DNA of 45,658 bases. Source: Rhodococcoides kyotonense (lineage in GTDB: Bacteria > Actinomycetota > Actinomycetes > Mycobacteriales > Mycobacteriaceae). Where the stretch lies: positions 1 through 45,658 of the forward strand of contig NZ_LVHI01000024.1 in NCBI RefSeq assembly GCF_001645385.1, given 5' to 3'. Under the pieces are notes generated by a model. That model worked only from the letters and a program-made list of their open reading frames with translations, was not told the DNA's origin and did not search any database. Below, piece after piece: positions 8,042 to 16,077 of the stretch; the stretch's first letter is position 1; each line of letters begins with the position of its first letter. The position numbers and the translations under genes are program-made.

Positions 8042-8815
8042 CTACAGCGGAAGTTCCGTTTCCGTCAGACTGGGGCCGCCGCCGACGCGTCTGAACCACT
8101 CACGCCCGAACGCGGCCTGCAGCATGTCGACGGGCATCTGCAGGAACGGCCCGAAGTCACCGACCTGCGTCTCGTGCGCCAGCATGGCGTTGCGCTTGGC
8201 ATCCATGACCGTGCTGACGTCGACGACGGTGGTGATCTCCGACTCGGGCAGCCCGAACGTGTCGAGGTCGAGCGAGTTGTCCTCGTCGGCCCAGTTCGGG
8301 TTGAGCTCGACGAGTTTCTTCATGTGGTCGCGGTTGGCTGTCGTCTCGTAGACGTTCTTCGTCCCGGCCAGTTCCGCGGCCCTCGCGCCGACGTAGTGCA
8401 CCTGGATGTGATCGGGGTGCCCGTAGCCGCCGTTGGGATCGTAGATGGTCAGGACGTCGGCGTTCTCCTCGTCGAGTACGGCGGCGAGCTTGCCTGCTGC
8501 CTCGTCGACGTCGACGTTGCAGAATGCGTCGGGCGCGTCGTTCTCGGGTGTTCCGGCCATACCGGAGTCGGCGTAGTGCAGCATGACGACTCGATCCGCA
8601 CCGAGGATGCCCGCAGATGTCGCAAGCTCGGTCTTGCGACGTTCGGCCAGGGTCTCGCCCTCGGCGAGAATGCCGTCGGGAAACTCGCCGAGGGCACCGT
8701 CGGTCGCGGTAACCAGCACGACCCGATGCCCCGCGTCGGCCGCGAGGCGCATGACGCCGCCGGTGTTGAAGACCTCGTCGTCGGGATGGGCGTGAAAGCA
8801 GACAAGTGTGCTCAT
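8042..8815 (-). CDS. PIG-L/LmbE family N-deacetylase
   Basis: A 257-residue zinc-dependent deacetylase of the family that includes MshB and Mca. The zinc motif AHPDDE is at residues 9-14 and a second zinc histidine region GHPDH at 132-136. The family removes acetyl groups from GlcNAc-type substrates or cleaves mycothiol conjugates, usually in the cytoplasm. The protein is shorter than typical MshB (about 300) and lacks obvious MshB-specific flanks, so I do not assign the mycothiol step. ATG 8815 begins MSTLVCFHAHPDDE; upstream in-frame sequence is not conserved. It lies 28 bases downstream of the VOC gene on the same strand and may be co-transcribed with it. Confidence 0.85.
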   Translation of the reverse strand: MSTLVCFHAHPDDEVFNTGGVMRLAADAGHRVVLVTATDGALGEFPDGILAEGETLAERRKTELATSAGILGADRVVMLHYADSGMAGTPENDAPDAFCNVDVDEAAGKLAAVLDEENADVLTIYDPNGGYGHPDHIQVHYVGARAAELAGTKNVYETTANRDHMKKLVELNPNWADEDNSLDLDTFGLPESEITTVVDVSTVMDAKRNAMLAHETQVGDFGPFLQMPVDMLQAAFGREWFRRVGGGPSLTETELPL

Positions 8816-8843
8816 GAAGGGACATGCTTGCACGCCCCGTCGA

Positions 8844-9260
8844 TTATTTCGTGGCTGCGGGTGCGTAACTGTCGGCGAACTCCGCGGTCGGAGCGATGTT
8901 GGTGATGATGTCCAGTCCGACGCCGTCCGGTGCGGCGATGATGAAGTGTCGTTGACCGAAGTCCTCGCTGCGGATGTCGAGCAGAAGCGTGGCACCGCCG
9001 CGCACCACGAGGCGGTCGTATTCTGCGTCCACGTCGTCGACTTCCAGATTGAGAAGCGTTCCGCGGGACGGGTGGCGAAGTGCGGGCGGAATCGTCTCGT
9101 GCGACGCGTCCAGGATGGCGAGTTCGAAATTCGGGTCGCGTCTGAGACTGACGTACCAGTCGCTGTCGAACGTCGTCTCGAACTGCAACGTTTCGACGTA
9201 GAACGACGCCGTGGCGCGTACGTCGTGGGTCATCAGAACGGGGTAGAAGCTGCTGAGCAT
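8844..9260 (-). CDS. VOC (glyoxalase/bleomycin-resistance fold) family protein
   Basis: A 138-residue protein with the paired beta-alpha-beta-beta-beta modules of the vicinal oxygen chelate fold: SFYPVLMTHDVRATASFYVETL at the front and GQRHFIIAAPDGVGLDIITN near the end. Members can be dioxygenases, glyoxalases or antibiotic-binding proteins, and nothing here fixes the substrate. ATG 9260 has AGGAGG six bases upstream; ATG 9263, one codon earlier, is too close to that site. It is divergent from a TetR regulator, and the 80-base gap carries two operator-like palindromes. It is therefore probably the repressor's main target, perhaps together with the PIG-L gene downstream. Confidence 0.82.
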   Translation of the reverse strand: MLSSFYPVLMTHDVRATASFYVETLQFETTFDSDWYVSLRRDPNFELAILDASHETIPPALRHPSRGTLLNLEVDDVDAEYDRLVVRGGATLLLDIRSEDFGQRHFIIAAPDGVGLDIITNIAPTAEFADSYAPAATK

Positions 9261-9276
9261 CATGGACCTCCTATAG

Positions 9277-9327
9277 ATACGTACAGTCTGTATGTGTTTG
9301 AGACTACACATACACTGTGTACGTATC
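9277..9327. promoter_or_regulatory. Twin TetR operators between the VOC and tetR genes
   Basis: Two palindromes of one pattern lie here: ACGTACAGTCTGTATGT at 9279-9295 and ACATACACTGTGTACGT at 9308-9324. Each is centred on a T, with centres 29 bases apart. The pair as a whole is also a 22-base inverted repeat with three mismatches. They fill the space between the divergent VOC and TetR genes, close to both ribosome-binding sites. This arrangement is typical for a local TetR repressor controlling itself and its neighbour. Confidence 0.75.
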
Positions 9328-9340
9328 AAGGGAGGAAACG

Positions 9341-9919
9341 ATGAGTCCGACGAAGAAGGAGCAGAGCGCCGTCACGACTGCGCACTTGCTCGACGTTGCG
9401 CGTGAGATGTTCGCGGAGTCGGGATTTTCCGGCGTCGGTCTCGAAGACGTCGCGGCTCGATCGGGTGTGACGCGCGGCGCGGTGTATCACCATTTCAAAA
9501 GCAAGAACGGCCTTTTCGCGGCGGTGCTCGATCTGGTCGCCGAGCGTGTCGCCGACGCGGTGTCGGACGCCGCGTCACGCGCGGACACGGACTGGGGTCA
9601 GTTGGTCGACGGCTGTCACGCATTCGTCGACGCCGCGTGTTCCGACGCGCATCGACAGATTCTGCTGGTCGACGGGCCTGCGGTTCTCGGGTGGGCGACG
9701 TGGCGGGAGTCCGACGCCCGGCATTCGGGCAGGCTTCTGCGGGAGGGCTTGGCGGAGTTGCTCGGTTTGTCCGGCGCGTCGGCCGACCCTGCTGCGGTCA
9801 TGTTGTCGGGGGCAATGAACGAGGCTGCACTGTGGTTGGCCAGGGCCGACGCAGCCCCGCAGGATCGTCGGAATGCGCACGCGATGCTCGACCGGTTGCT
9901 GGGGGCGTTGCGGTCGTGA
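9341..9919 (+). CDS. TetR family transcriptional repressor
   Basis: A 192-residue regulator with an N-terminal TetR helix-turn-helix, VGLEDVAARSGVTRGAVYHHFKSKNGLF, at about residues 33-60. The variable ligand-binding domain follows and contains the WATWRE segment seen in one TetR subfamily. ATG 9341 has a strong GGGAGGAAACG site in front; the in-frame GTG at 9317 lies inside the operator and is unlikely. Divergent to the VOC gene over two palindromic operators, it probably represses that gene and itself. The inducer is unknown. Confidence 0.9.
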   Translation: MSPTKKEQSAVTTAHLLDVAREMFAESGFSGVGLEDVAARSGVTRGAVYHHFKSKNGLFAAVLDLVAERVADAVSDAASRADTDWGQLVDGCHAFVDAACSDAHRQILLVDGPAVLGWATWRESDARHSGRLLREGLAELLGLSGASADPAAVMLSGAMNEAALWLARADAAPQDRRNAHAMLDRLLGALRS

Positions 9920-10320
9920 CGTCGTTCAGGCTCGGCCGGTGAGGCGTAGGTCGCGAAGGCTCAGCGACAGAGAAGTAGTCGACGGCGTCTGCGCCTTGCG
10001 GTAACGCCGAACGTCACACCAGTGCTGCGCCGACACCCACGCAGGCGCCGGTAGCGGTCAGGGCTGCGACCGACGCCTTCTGCGGATTCTTCACCCGTCG
10101 AACAGTGATCGGTCGCGTTCGATTCGATTGTCGAGGATGACCGCACTTTGGGGCGGGCCGAAACTTCATGCGGCGCAGCGCTGTAGAGGGCGTTCGAAGC
10201 AGGGTCCGCCGCTACGTCGTCGTGGAGGGAAGCCCGCGACCCCGGTTCGTGGCGCGTTCTTGTCGGTGGCATGTGATAGTGCCGATTCGATCGTAATGCA
10301 CTGCGAGACAACCAGTTTCC
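9920..10320. other. Gene-poor stretch between tetR and the DUF222 gene
   Basis: No convincing gene lies here. A 26-codon minus-strand frame at 10094-10014 (GTG start, peptide beginning MKNPQKASVAAL and ending hydrophobic) is the only small candidate. It lacks a clear ribosome-binding site and I do not call it. The rest looks like ordinary intergenic DNA leading to the promoter at 10321. Confidence 0.5.
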
Positions 10321-10363
10321 TTGACATCCCGATCTCCGGTGGTATAGTCGAACATAAGTTCGA
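10321..10363 (+). promoter_or_regulatory. SigA-type promoter overlapped by a LexA (SOS) box
   Basis: A -35 TTGACA at 10321-10326 and a -10 TATAGT at 10343-10348 are 16 bases apart. The palindrome TCGAAC-ATAA-GTTCGA at 10348-10363 overlaps the end of the -10 and the expected start of transcription. It matches the actinobacterial LexA consensus (CGAAC-N4-GTTCG) fully. Repression by LexA and induction on DNA damage are expected for the DUF222/HNH gene that starts 22 bases later. Confidence 0.85.
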
Positions 10364-10385
10364 ATCGAGTCGGGGGCTTGAATCC

Positions 10386-12635
10386 ATGCCGTTCACTAGG
10401 CGCAGCGCGTTCGCGAAATACGTCGGACCACAGAAGAAACCGGTCATCGACACGGCGGTGTTGGGTGAACTGTCGCAGGTCGCGGTCCTGGAGAATCAGG
10501 CCTGCGCACGGAAAGTCGCTCTCGCAGCCCACATATGGGATTCGTGCATCCATCAAACCATTCAGGTCGGGGACCTGATCACCGACGCCGGCAACTATGC
10601 GGCCTCCGAAACAGCGAAGATTTTGGGCTGCTCGAAAACCGTCGCGGACACCTTCGCCGAGATCGGCATGGACCTACGCCTACGCCTGCCCGCGATCAAA
10701 ACAGCATTCGACGCCGGCGAACTCGACCTCGCCCGCGTCCGCGCGATCTACCGCGTCACCTCCCCGCTGTCTTTGGATGCCGCCACACGGATCGAAGCCG
10801 AAGTGCTACACGCCGCCAGAAGGCTCTCCCCCGGACCATTGGCCACCGAAATCGCCGCCATCATCCAGCGCACCGCACCCGACGAAGTCGCCGAGGTGCG
10901 AGAAGACCTGAAAAAACTCACCGGAGTGCGCTACCGCGACAAAGACCTGATCGCCACCATCGAAGCAACCCTCGACGCCGCCGACGCCGCCGCCTGCTGG
11001 CAATCGATCACCGAAATGGCCGCCACCCTATGCCCCCGCGACCCCCGCACCCGCAGCCAACGCCTCGCCGCCGCCTACACCGCATGCATACGACGCGAAA
11101 CCCATCTCGCCTGCACCTGCGAAGCCGACGAAGACCACCCCTGCACCGCCAACCGTGTGCTGCCGGATCGGCGAGTACCACTGACCTCGATCACCATCGA
11201 CCTCGCCACCCTCGCCGCATTGAACGATCTACCCGCCTACCTCGCCGGACACGGGTTGATCGACGCCGCCTACGCCCGCGAACTCGCCGCCAACAGCGAC
11301 TGGCAGATCGTCATCACCGAAGCCAGAAACATCGCCGACGAACTCCACATCACCCTCGACAACACCACCACAGCCGACACCACGGCCGACAACGACGACG
11401 AAGTAAGAGACGCGAGCGCAGTCAGCGATGCGGGCAACGACAGTGACGCGTGCGAGGCTGGCGACCAGAGTCAGGCTAGCGACGAGACCTGCAGCGGCGG
11501 AGGCGGCGAAAACGAGGCCGACGGCGAGAGCACGGGGACCGAGACCACCGAGAGTGAAAACACAGCGGCCAAGACCGCCGAGACCGCCCAGAGTGAAAAC
11601 ACGGCGGCCGAGACCGACGACCGGGTCGAGGAAAACGACGGCGACGCGGCTGACGACCGGGTCGAGGAAAACGACGGCGACGCGGCTGACGACCGGGTCG
11701 AGGAAAACGACGGCGACGCGGCTGACGACCAGGGCGACCAAAACGACTGCGACGCGGCCGAAGACACGGCTGCGGCCTCAAATGACGGGTGCGCGGCATC
11801 CGAAAGGGACGCCGCCGCAGCTACCGGAGGCTCGATACCCGTCGATCATCTGACGTTCCACCCACTCGGACGCGGGCGACGCCGACGCGGACTGAACCTA
11901 CCAAAACCGGCTGCAGGCGCCGCTCGCGCACAGACCGTCCCCAACGACACCGGCCCCTACCGCGGCTCCTACACACTCATCGCCGCCCTCGAGAAAGCGA
12001 TCGCCGCCAACCCTGCTGTCGCGCAAGCGCTCTACCCCGACGGTCACGGCGGATTCATCGAACCACCCGCCGGGGCGCTGCAGTACAAGCCCCGCGCACA
12101 GCTCGCCGACCTGGTCCGCCACCGCGACCGCACCTGCCGATTCCCCGGCTGCGACGTCCCCGCAGCCAGCTGCGAACTCGACCACATCATCCCCTACCTC
12201 CACCACGACCCCGCCCGCGGCGGCTGGACGATCCTGACCAACCTGCACTGCCTGTGCCGCTACCACCACTCCCTCAAAACCATGGGCGCCTGGCACACCA
12301 CCACGCTCGCCGGAGCCATAGAACACTGGACATCGAACTCTGGCAGCACCGCCGTCACCCTCCCCGGAAACAGCGTCGGCGCAACCGATCTCACCGGCCA
12401 CACACTCACACCACACATACCCCGCAAACGCAGACCCACATGCGAAAAGACATCACACGAACCGAAATCGACAGCCCCACCGCCCGTCGAGCCCGACAAA
12501 ACCAGCGAGACAGAAAAGACCAGCCAGGCCGAGAAGGCCAGCGAGACAACCACCCACGATGAACCCACCGACCCCTGGAACGTCGACATCACCGGAAAAG
12601 AAAGGGTAGACGCCGATGACCCAGCACCGTTCTGA
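10386..12635 (+). CDS. DUF222 (13E12-type) protein with C-terminal HNH endonuclease domain
   Basis: A 749-residue protein. A helical DUF222 domain occupies about residues 20-325. An acidic, low-complexity linker at about 328-485 includes three perfect and one degenerate copies of the unit DDRVEENDGDAA. An HNH nuclease domain lies at about 580-640, with CRFPGC, ELDHIIPY and the TNLHCLCRYHH segment. ATG 10386 lies just after an SOS-box promoter; the frame stays open far upstream without coding character. The coding strand is visibly C-rich compared with its neighbours, and the gene sits alone between unrelated conserved genes, so acquisition by transfer is plausible. The family is multi-copy in mycobacteria and relatives; its role in DNA damage is not settled. 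Confidence 0.88.
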   Translation: MPFTRRSAFAKYVGPQKKPVIDTAVLGELSQVAVLENQACARKVALAAHIWDSCIHQTIQVGDLITDAGNYAASETAKILGCSKTVADTFAEIGMDLRLRLPAIKTAFDAGELDLARVRAIYRVTSPLSLDAATRIEAEVLHAARRLSPGPLATEIAAIIQRTAPDEVAEVREDLKKLTGVRYRDKDLIATIEATLDAADAAACWQSITEMAATLCPRDPRTRSQRLAAAYTACIRRETHLACTCEADEDHPCTANRVLPDRRVPLTSITIDLATLAALNDLPAYLAGHGLIDAAYARELAANSDWQIVITEARNIADELHITLDNTTTADTTADNDDEVRDASAVSDAGNDSDACEAGDQSQASDETCSGGGGENEADGESTGTETTESENTAAKTAETAQSENTAAETDDRVEENDGDAADDRVEENDGDAADDRVEENDGDAADDQGDQNDCDAAEDTAAASNDGCAASERDAAAATGGSIPVDHLTFHPLGRGRRRRGLNLPKPAAGAARAQTVPNDTGPYRGSYTLIAALEKAIAANPAVAQALYPDGHGGFIEPPAGALQYKPRAQLADLVRHRDRTCRFPGCDVPAASCELDHIIPYLHHDPARGGWTILTNLHCLCRYHHSLKTMGAWHTTTLAGAIEHWTSNSGSTAVTLPGNSVGATDLTGHTLTPHIPRKRRPTCEKTSHEPKSTAPPPVEPDKTSETEKTSQAEKASETTTHDEPTDPWNVDITGKERVDADDPAPF
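11616..11759 (+). repeat. In-frame 36-bp tandem repeat inside the DUF222/HNH gene
   Basis: Three identical 36-base units lie at 11616-11651, 11652-11687 and 11688-11723, followed by a diverged fourth unit at 11724-11759. Each encodes DDRVEENDGDAA. The repeats lie in the acidic linker between the DUF222 and HNH domains and keep the frame, so copy number can change linker length without breaking the protein. Confidence 0.95.
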
Positions 12636-12681
12636 GCAGACGGCGACCCGCCAATATCGTTGTCGCCGTGCGGCGTCGGCG

Positions 12682-13839
12682 TTACGCGCCTCGGTGGAGA
12701 GGGTCGTCCAGCAGCTGTTTCCGCAGACCCGCGCGGTCCACTTTCCCCGGCCCACGCACGGGCAACGCGTCGACCAGGAAAAGCTCACGCGGCGCGGCAG
12801 TCGGATCGAGCGTCCGAATCACGTGCTCGCGCAACGACTCCAGCGTCAACGGCCCGGACGCGACGACCGCAGCCACGACGCGCTGGCCCAGCCGCTCGTC
12901 GGGCAGACCGAGAACCGCGCATTCACGCACCAACGGGTGTGTCACCAGCGCTGCCTCGACCACCTGCGGCACGACCGTCAGACCGCCGGTCGAGATGGCC
13001 TCGTCGAGCCTGCCCTGGATCGACAGCACGCCGTCGGTCAGGAGGCCGGTGTCGTCGGTGCGGAACCATCCCGGCTCGGCGAACGCGGGATGATCCGGCA
13101 TGCCGCGATACCCGAGTGCCACGGTCGCGCCACCGAGCACGACGCGGCCGTCGTCGAGGCGAACGGTCACTCCGTCCAGCGGCACACCGTCGTAGACGCA
13201 GCCGCCCGCGGTCTCACTCATGCCGTACGTACGAACCAACCGTATTCCGGCCGCACTTGCTCTCTCCCGCAACGGAACCGGCGTGGCCGCACCTCCGAGC
13301 AGGACGGCGTCGAACGACGCCAATGCCTCCGTAGCCGCGGGATCGTCGAGCACCTTGACCAACTGCGTCGGCACCAGCGACGTGTATCGACGCCCGGACA
13401 TGCGCGCGACGGCACCCGGGAGCGACGACGGATCGAAGCCGGCCGCGACGTCGAGAATCACCGGATCGGTTCCGGCGAGCGCGCTACGCAGCAGCACCTG
13501 CATCCCGGCGATGTGATGGGCGGGCAACGCCAGCAACCACGAACCGGGCCCACCCAGCCGGTCGTACGTCGCTGTTCCACTGGCCCGCAGCGCCGACGCC
13601 GACAGCATCGCGCCCTTCGGTGTTCCCGTCGTCCCGGAGGTGGCGACGACCAACGCAGCCGCGTCGTCGATCTCGGTGCCCGGCGCGAGGGCGTCGCGCA
13701 GCCTGGCGGTTTCCCGCTCGTCGGCCGCGGGGACGGGCAGGACCGCAGGGGAGCTGCCATCCAGAACCGAGCGAAGCCGCGGCAGGAGATCTGCCGCGGC
13801 TTCACCGGTAGGAATCTTCAGTTCTTCGAGCGAGTTCAC
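12682..13839 (-). CDS. menE: o-Succinylbenzoate-CoA ligase MenE
   Basis: A 385-residue adenylate-forming enzyme that activates o-succinylbenzoate to its CoA thioester in menaquinone synthesis. Visible motifs are the P-loop TSGTTGTPKG at residues 67-76, the adenine-binding YGMSETAGG at 205-213, a GWFRTDD hinge region near 257-263, GRLDEAISTGG at 277-286 and a C-terminal PVRGPGKVDR containing the catalytic Lys. The length is short for the superfamily but normal for actinobacterial MenE. It is followed by pitA, DUF3349 genes and a small membrane gene in the same arrangement as in mycobacteria. It is last in a minus-strand row running from pitA. Confidence 0.95.
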   Translation of the reverse strand: MNSLEELKIPTGEAAADLLPRLRSVLDGSSPAVLPVPAADERETARLRDALAPGTEIDDAAALVVATSGTTGTPKGAMLSASALRASGTATYDRLGGPGSWLLALPAHHIAGMQVLLRSALAGTDPVILDVAAGFDPSSLPGAVARMSGRRYTSLVPTQLVKVLDDPAATEALASFDAVLLGGAATPVPLRERASAAGIRLVRTYGMSETAGGCVYDGVPLDGVTVRLDDGRVVLGGATVALGYRGMPDHPAFAEPGWFRTDDTGLLTDGVLSIQGRLDEAISTGGLTVVPQVVEAALVTHPLVRECAVLGLPDERLGQRVVAAVVASGPLTLESLREHVIRTLDPTAAPRELFLVDALPVRGPGKVDRAGLRKQLLDDPLHRGA

Positions 13840-13848
13840 ATCGCAAGC

Positions 13849-14163
13849 CTATTCCGACGGCTCGATCGTGAACGGGTCGGCGAGCGGCCACCCACCCTTG
13901 GCGAGGTTGGCACGGACGCGGGCGATGTCCTCTTCCCGCGGCATCTCGTTGGTCACCTTCGTGATCGTCACCGCGATGCCCGCCTTGTCCGCTGGGATCT
14001 GACCGTCGGCGATGAGCGCGTCCATCACCGCCTGGACCTCGTCGTCCGACAGACGACGTGCCAAGAGCGCGAACAGCGGCACGTAATCCGAATCGGGCAC
14101 ACCCTCCGGATAGCCCACGCGGAGCCACCCGAGGATCGAGGCCAAGAACTGAGGCACTGCCAT
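13849..14163 (-). CDS. DUF3349 domain protein (second copy)
   Basis: A 104-residue helical protein with the family pattern LGWLRVGYPEGVP near the N-terminus and ANLAKGGWPLADP near the C-terminus. It is a paralogue of the gene that starts immediately upstream; the two share the start, middle and end motifs and are one base apart from stop to start. Mycobacterial relatives have a small all-helical fold and no known function. It probably lies in one transcript with its paralogue and menE, 9 bases before menE. Confidence 0.85.
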   Translation of the reverse strand: MAVPQFLASILGWLRVGYPEGVPDSDYVPLFALLARRLSDDEVQAVMDALIADGQIPADKAGIAVTITKVTNEMPREEDIARVRANLAKGGWPLADPFTIEPSE

Positions 14164-14490
14164 CTACTTCAGCGACGCGGGATCGGCGAGCGGCCAGCCA
14201 CCGGCGGCGAGCCGAGCCGACACACGCGTGATGTCGTCGGCGGTGGGCTCGTGGTCGACGAGCTCGCGGATGTACGTGCTGATCTCCTCGTTCGAGATCG
14301 CGCCGTCCTGAAGCGCGCCGCCGACGGGGGAGACGAGGGACAGAACGACCTCGTGCACCTGCGCATCGGTCAGTTCGGCCTTGCGCAGCAACGCGACGAG
14401 CGGGAAGCGGTCCTTGGGCGGAACTCCCTCCGGGTAGCCGGCGCGAAGCCAGTTCAGGACGGAGCCGGGAAACGTGCTTGTCTCGGTCAT
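14164..14490 (-). CDS. DUF3349 domain protein (first copy)
   Basis: A 108-residue protein with LNWLRAGYPEGVPPKDRFPLVALL at its N-terminal end (residues 13-36) and LAAGGWPLADP at its C-terminus. These are the DUF3349 hallmarks also found in the following gene. M. tuberculosis keeps one such gene next to menE; here it is duplicated in tandem, and the copies have diverged in the middle (TDAQVHEV against SDDEVQAV). ATG 14490 is preceded by AAGGACACC, a weak site. Function is unknown; position suggests co-expression with menE and pitA. Confidence 0.85.
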   Translation of the reverse strand: MTETSTFPGSVLNWLRAGYPEGVPPKDRFPLVALLRKAELTDAQVHEVVLSLVSPVGGALQDGAISNEEISTYIRELVDHEPTADDITRVSARLAAGGWPLADPASLK

Positions 14491-14507
14491 GGAAGGTGTC
14501 CTTCTGA

Positions 14508-14819
14508 TCAGAAGACGGAGATGCCGAAGGTGCTGTCCAGGAAGTCCTTCATGATGAAGAGAATTCCGGCGACGATGGCGACGATCACGACGGCGAAGCA
14601 GAGAGCTGCTGCCGCGGTGGCGACTACCGGACGTGCAGTGGTGGAGCCTGCTGAAAGACCCGACGAACCGGTGGCGGTCGTCGAACCGTCGTCGCGCGCT
14701 TCACCGATGGACAGTGCTTTGAGCCCGACCGCGAAGATGGCCGGCAGACCCGCACCGAGGAGAAGTCCGACGAGGACGACCTGCCACAGCGAGTCGAGCG
14801 TGTGCCTGAGCGTTTCCAT
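14508..14819 (-). CDS. Small two-helix membrane protein (Rv0544c-like position)
   Basis: A 103-residue protein beginning METLRHTLDSLW. It has a hydrophobic helix at about residues 14-34, a Gly/Ser/Thr-rich linker and a second helix at about 67-90. It sits between pitA and the DUF3349 pair, where mycobacteria also have a small membrane protein, so it is likely conserved in position. ATG 14819 lies 10 bases after the pitA stop, so the genes are probably co-transcribed. A role with the phosphate transporter is possible but only inferred from position. Confidence 0.75.
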   Translation of the reverse strand: METLRHTLDSLWQVVLVGLLLGAGLPAIFAVGLKALSIGEARDDGSTTATGSSGLSAGSTTARPVVATAAAALCFAVVIVAIVAGILFIMKDFLDSTFGISVF

Positions 14820-14829
14820 TGTGTGTGTC

Positions 14830-15996
14830 CTAAACCGTTGTGGTCGTCTTGGCGTCGGCCGGAACCAGTCCGCCGTCCCACTCGTCGTTGACGTTGTTCG
14901 GGTCGACCGGCTGGCGGCGCGAGCGGATGTACATGAAGGCTGCCAGCGCGACGAGGATCGCGAAGACGACGAGGATGCCGGGGAGTCCGCCGATGACGTC
15001 GGCGAGGAACCAGCAGATCGCGCCGACGATGGCGGCCGACGGCAGAGTGACGACCCAGGCGACGGCCATGCGTCCGGCGACGCCCCAGCGCACTGCCGCG
15101 CCCGGCTTGCCGAGTCCCGACCCGAGGATCGAGCCGGTCGCGACCTGCGTCGTCGACAACGGGAGTCCGAGGTGGCTCGACGTGAGAATGATCGCGGCCG
15201 ACGAGGATTCGGCTGCCATACCCTGCGGCGACGCGATCTCGACGAGACCCTTGCCGAGGGTGCGGATGACGCGCCAACCACCGAGGTAGGTGCCGAGTGC
15301 GATCGCGAGAGCACAGGTGACCTTCACCCAGAGAGGCATTTCCGAGTCGGGGGTGACGGTGCCGTACGCGACGAGGGCCAAGAAGATGACGCCCATCGTC
15401 TTCTGCGCGTCGTTGGTGCCGTGAGCGAGCGAGACCAGCGACGCCGACCCGATCTGGCCCCAGCGGAATCCGCGTTCCTTCGACTTCTCGGGGACGGCGT
15501 TGGTGATGCGGTAGATGACCCACGTACCGACGGTGGCCACGAGGCCTGCGACGACGGGTGCGAGCACCGCGGGGAGGACGATCTTGCTCCACACGCCGTC
15601 CCAGACGACACCCGAGGTGCCGAGGCCGGCGATGGTGGCGCCGATCAGTCCACCGAAGAGAGCGTGCGACGAGCTGGACGGAATGCCCAGCAGCCAGGTC
15701 GCGAGGTTCCACAGAATGCCGCCGACGAGTCCGGCGAAGATGATGGTCAGCAGTGCCTGACCTCCGGTGTCGCCCAGGTTCACGATGCCCTTCGCGACCG
15801 TGGCTGCGACCTCTACGGAAAGGAAAGCGCCGACCAGATTCAGGACGGCGGACAGAGTGACCGCAACCTTGGGCTTCAGTGCCCCTGTTGCGATCGACGT
15901 CGCCATGGCGTTGGCGGTGTCGTGGAAACCGTTGGTGAAGTCGAAGGCCAGAGCCGTCACGACGACCACCAGAAGGACGAGGAATTCTGCGCTCAC
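14830..15996 (-). CDS. pitA: Low-affinity inorganic phosphate transporter PitA
   Basis: A protein of about 388 residues with roughly ten membrane helices. It carries the paired PiT signatures: FDFTNGFHDTANAMAT near the N-terminus and SLAHGTNDAQKTMG in the middle. The family moves metal-phosphate with protons across the cytoplasmic membrane. GTG 15996 (reading SAEFLVLLVVV) is the best start; the frame extends 29 codons upstream with charged residues unlike a Pit N-terminus. It heads the row pitA, small membrane gene, two DUF3349 genes, menE. A PHO-box-like repeat lies about 90 bases upstream, shared with the divergent gene at 16195. Confidence 0.92.
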   Translation of the reverse strand: MSAEFLVLLVVVVTALAFDFTNGFHDTANAMATSIATGALKPKVAVTLSAVLNLVGAFLSVEVAATVAKGIVNLGDTGGQALLTIIFAGLVGGILWNLATWLLGIPSSSSHALFGGLIGATIAGLGTSGVVWDGVWSKIVLPAVLAPVVAGLVATVGTWVIYRITNAVPEKSKERGFRWGQIGSASLVSLAHGTNDAQKTMGVIFLALVAYGTVTPDSEMPLWVKVTCALAIALGTYLGGWRVIRTLGKGLVEIASPQGMAAESSSAAIILTSSHLGLPLSTTQVATGSILGSGLGKPGAAVRWGVAGRMAVAWVVTLPSAAIVGAICWFLADVIGGLPGILVVFAILVALAAFMYIRSRRQPVDPNNVNDEWDGGLVPADAKTTTTV

Positions 15997-16077
15997 GAGA
16001 AAATTGTGGGGCCGGTCCTGCCGAAAGCGATAATTTCGTTCGAAGTGTTCTTTTCGGGTTTCTGCAGGACCCCTTCC

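Noticed and set aside
10014..10094. A 26-residue minus-strand peptide (MKNPQKASVAAL start, hydrophobic end).
   Set aside because: No clear ribosome-binding site, no recognised family, and such short frames are common by chance.
10128..10385. Upstream extension of the DUF222 gene by 86 codons.
   Set aside because: The extension runs through the promoter and LexA box and has no family similarity; ATG 10386 directly follows the promoter.
11616..11759. Possible CRISPR-like array from 36-base repeats.
   Set aside because: Units are contiguous without spacers, keep the reading frame and encode a repeated peptide.
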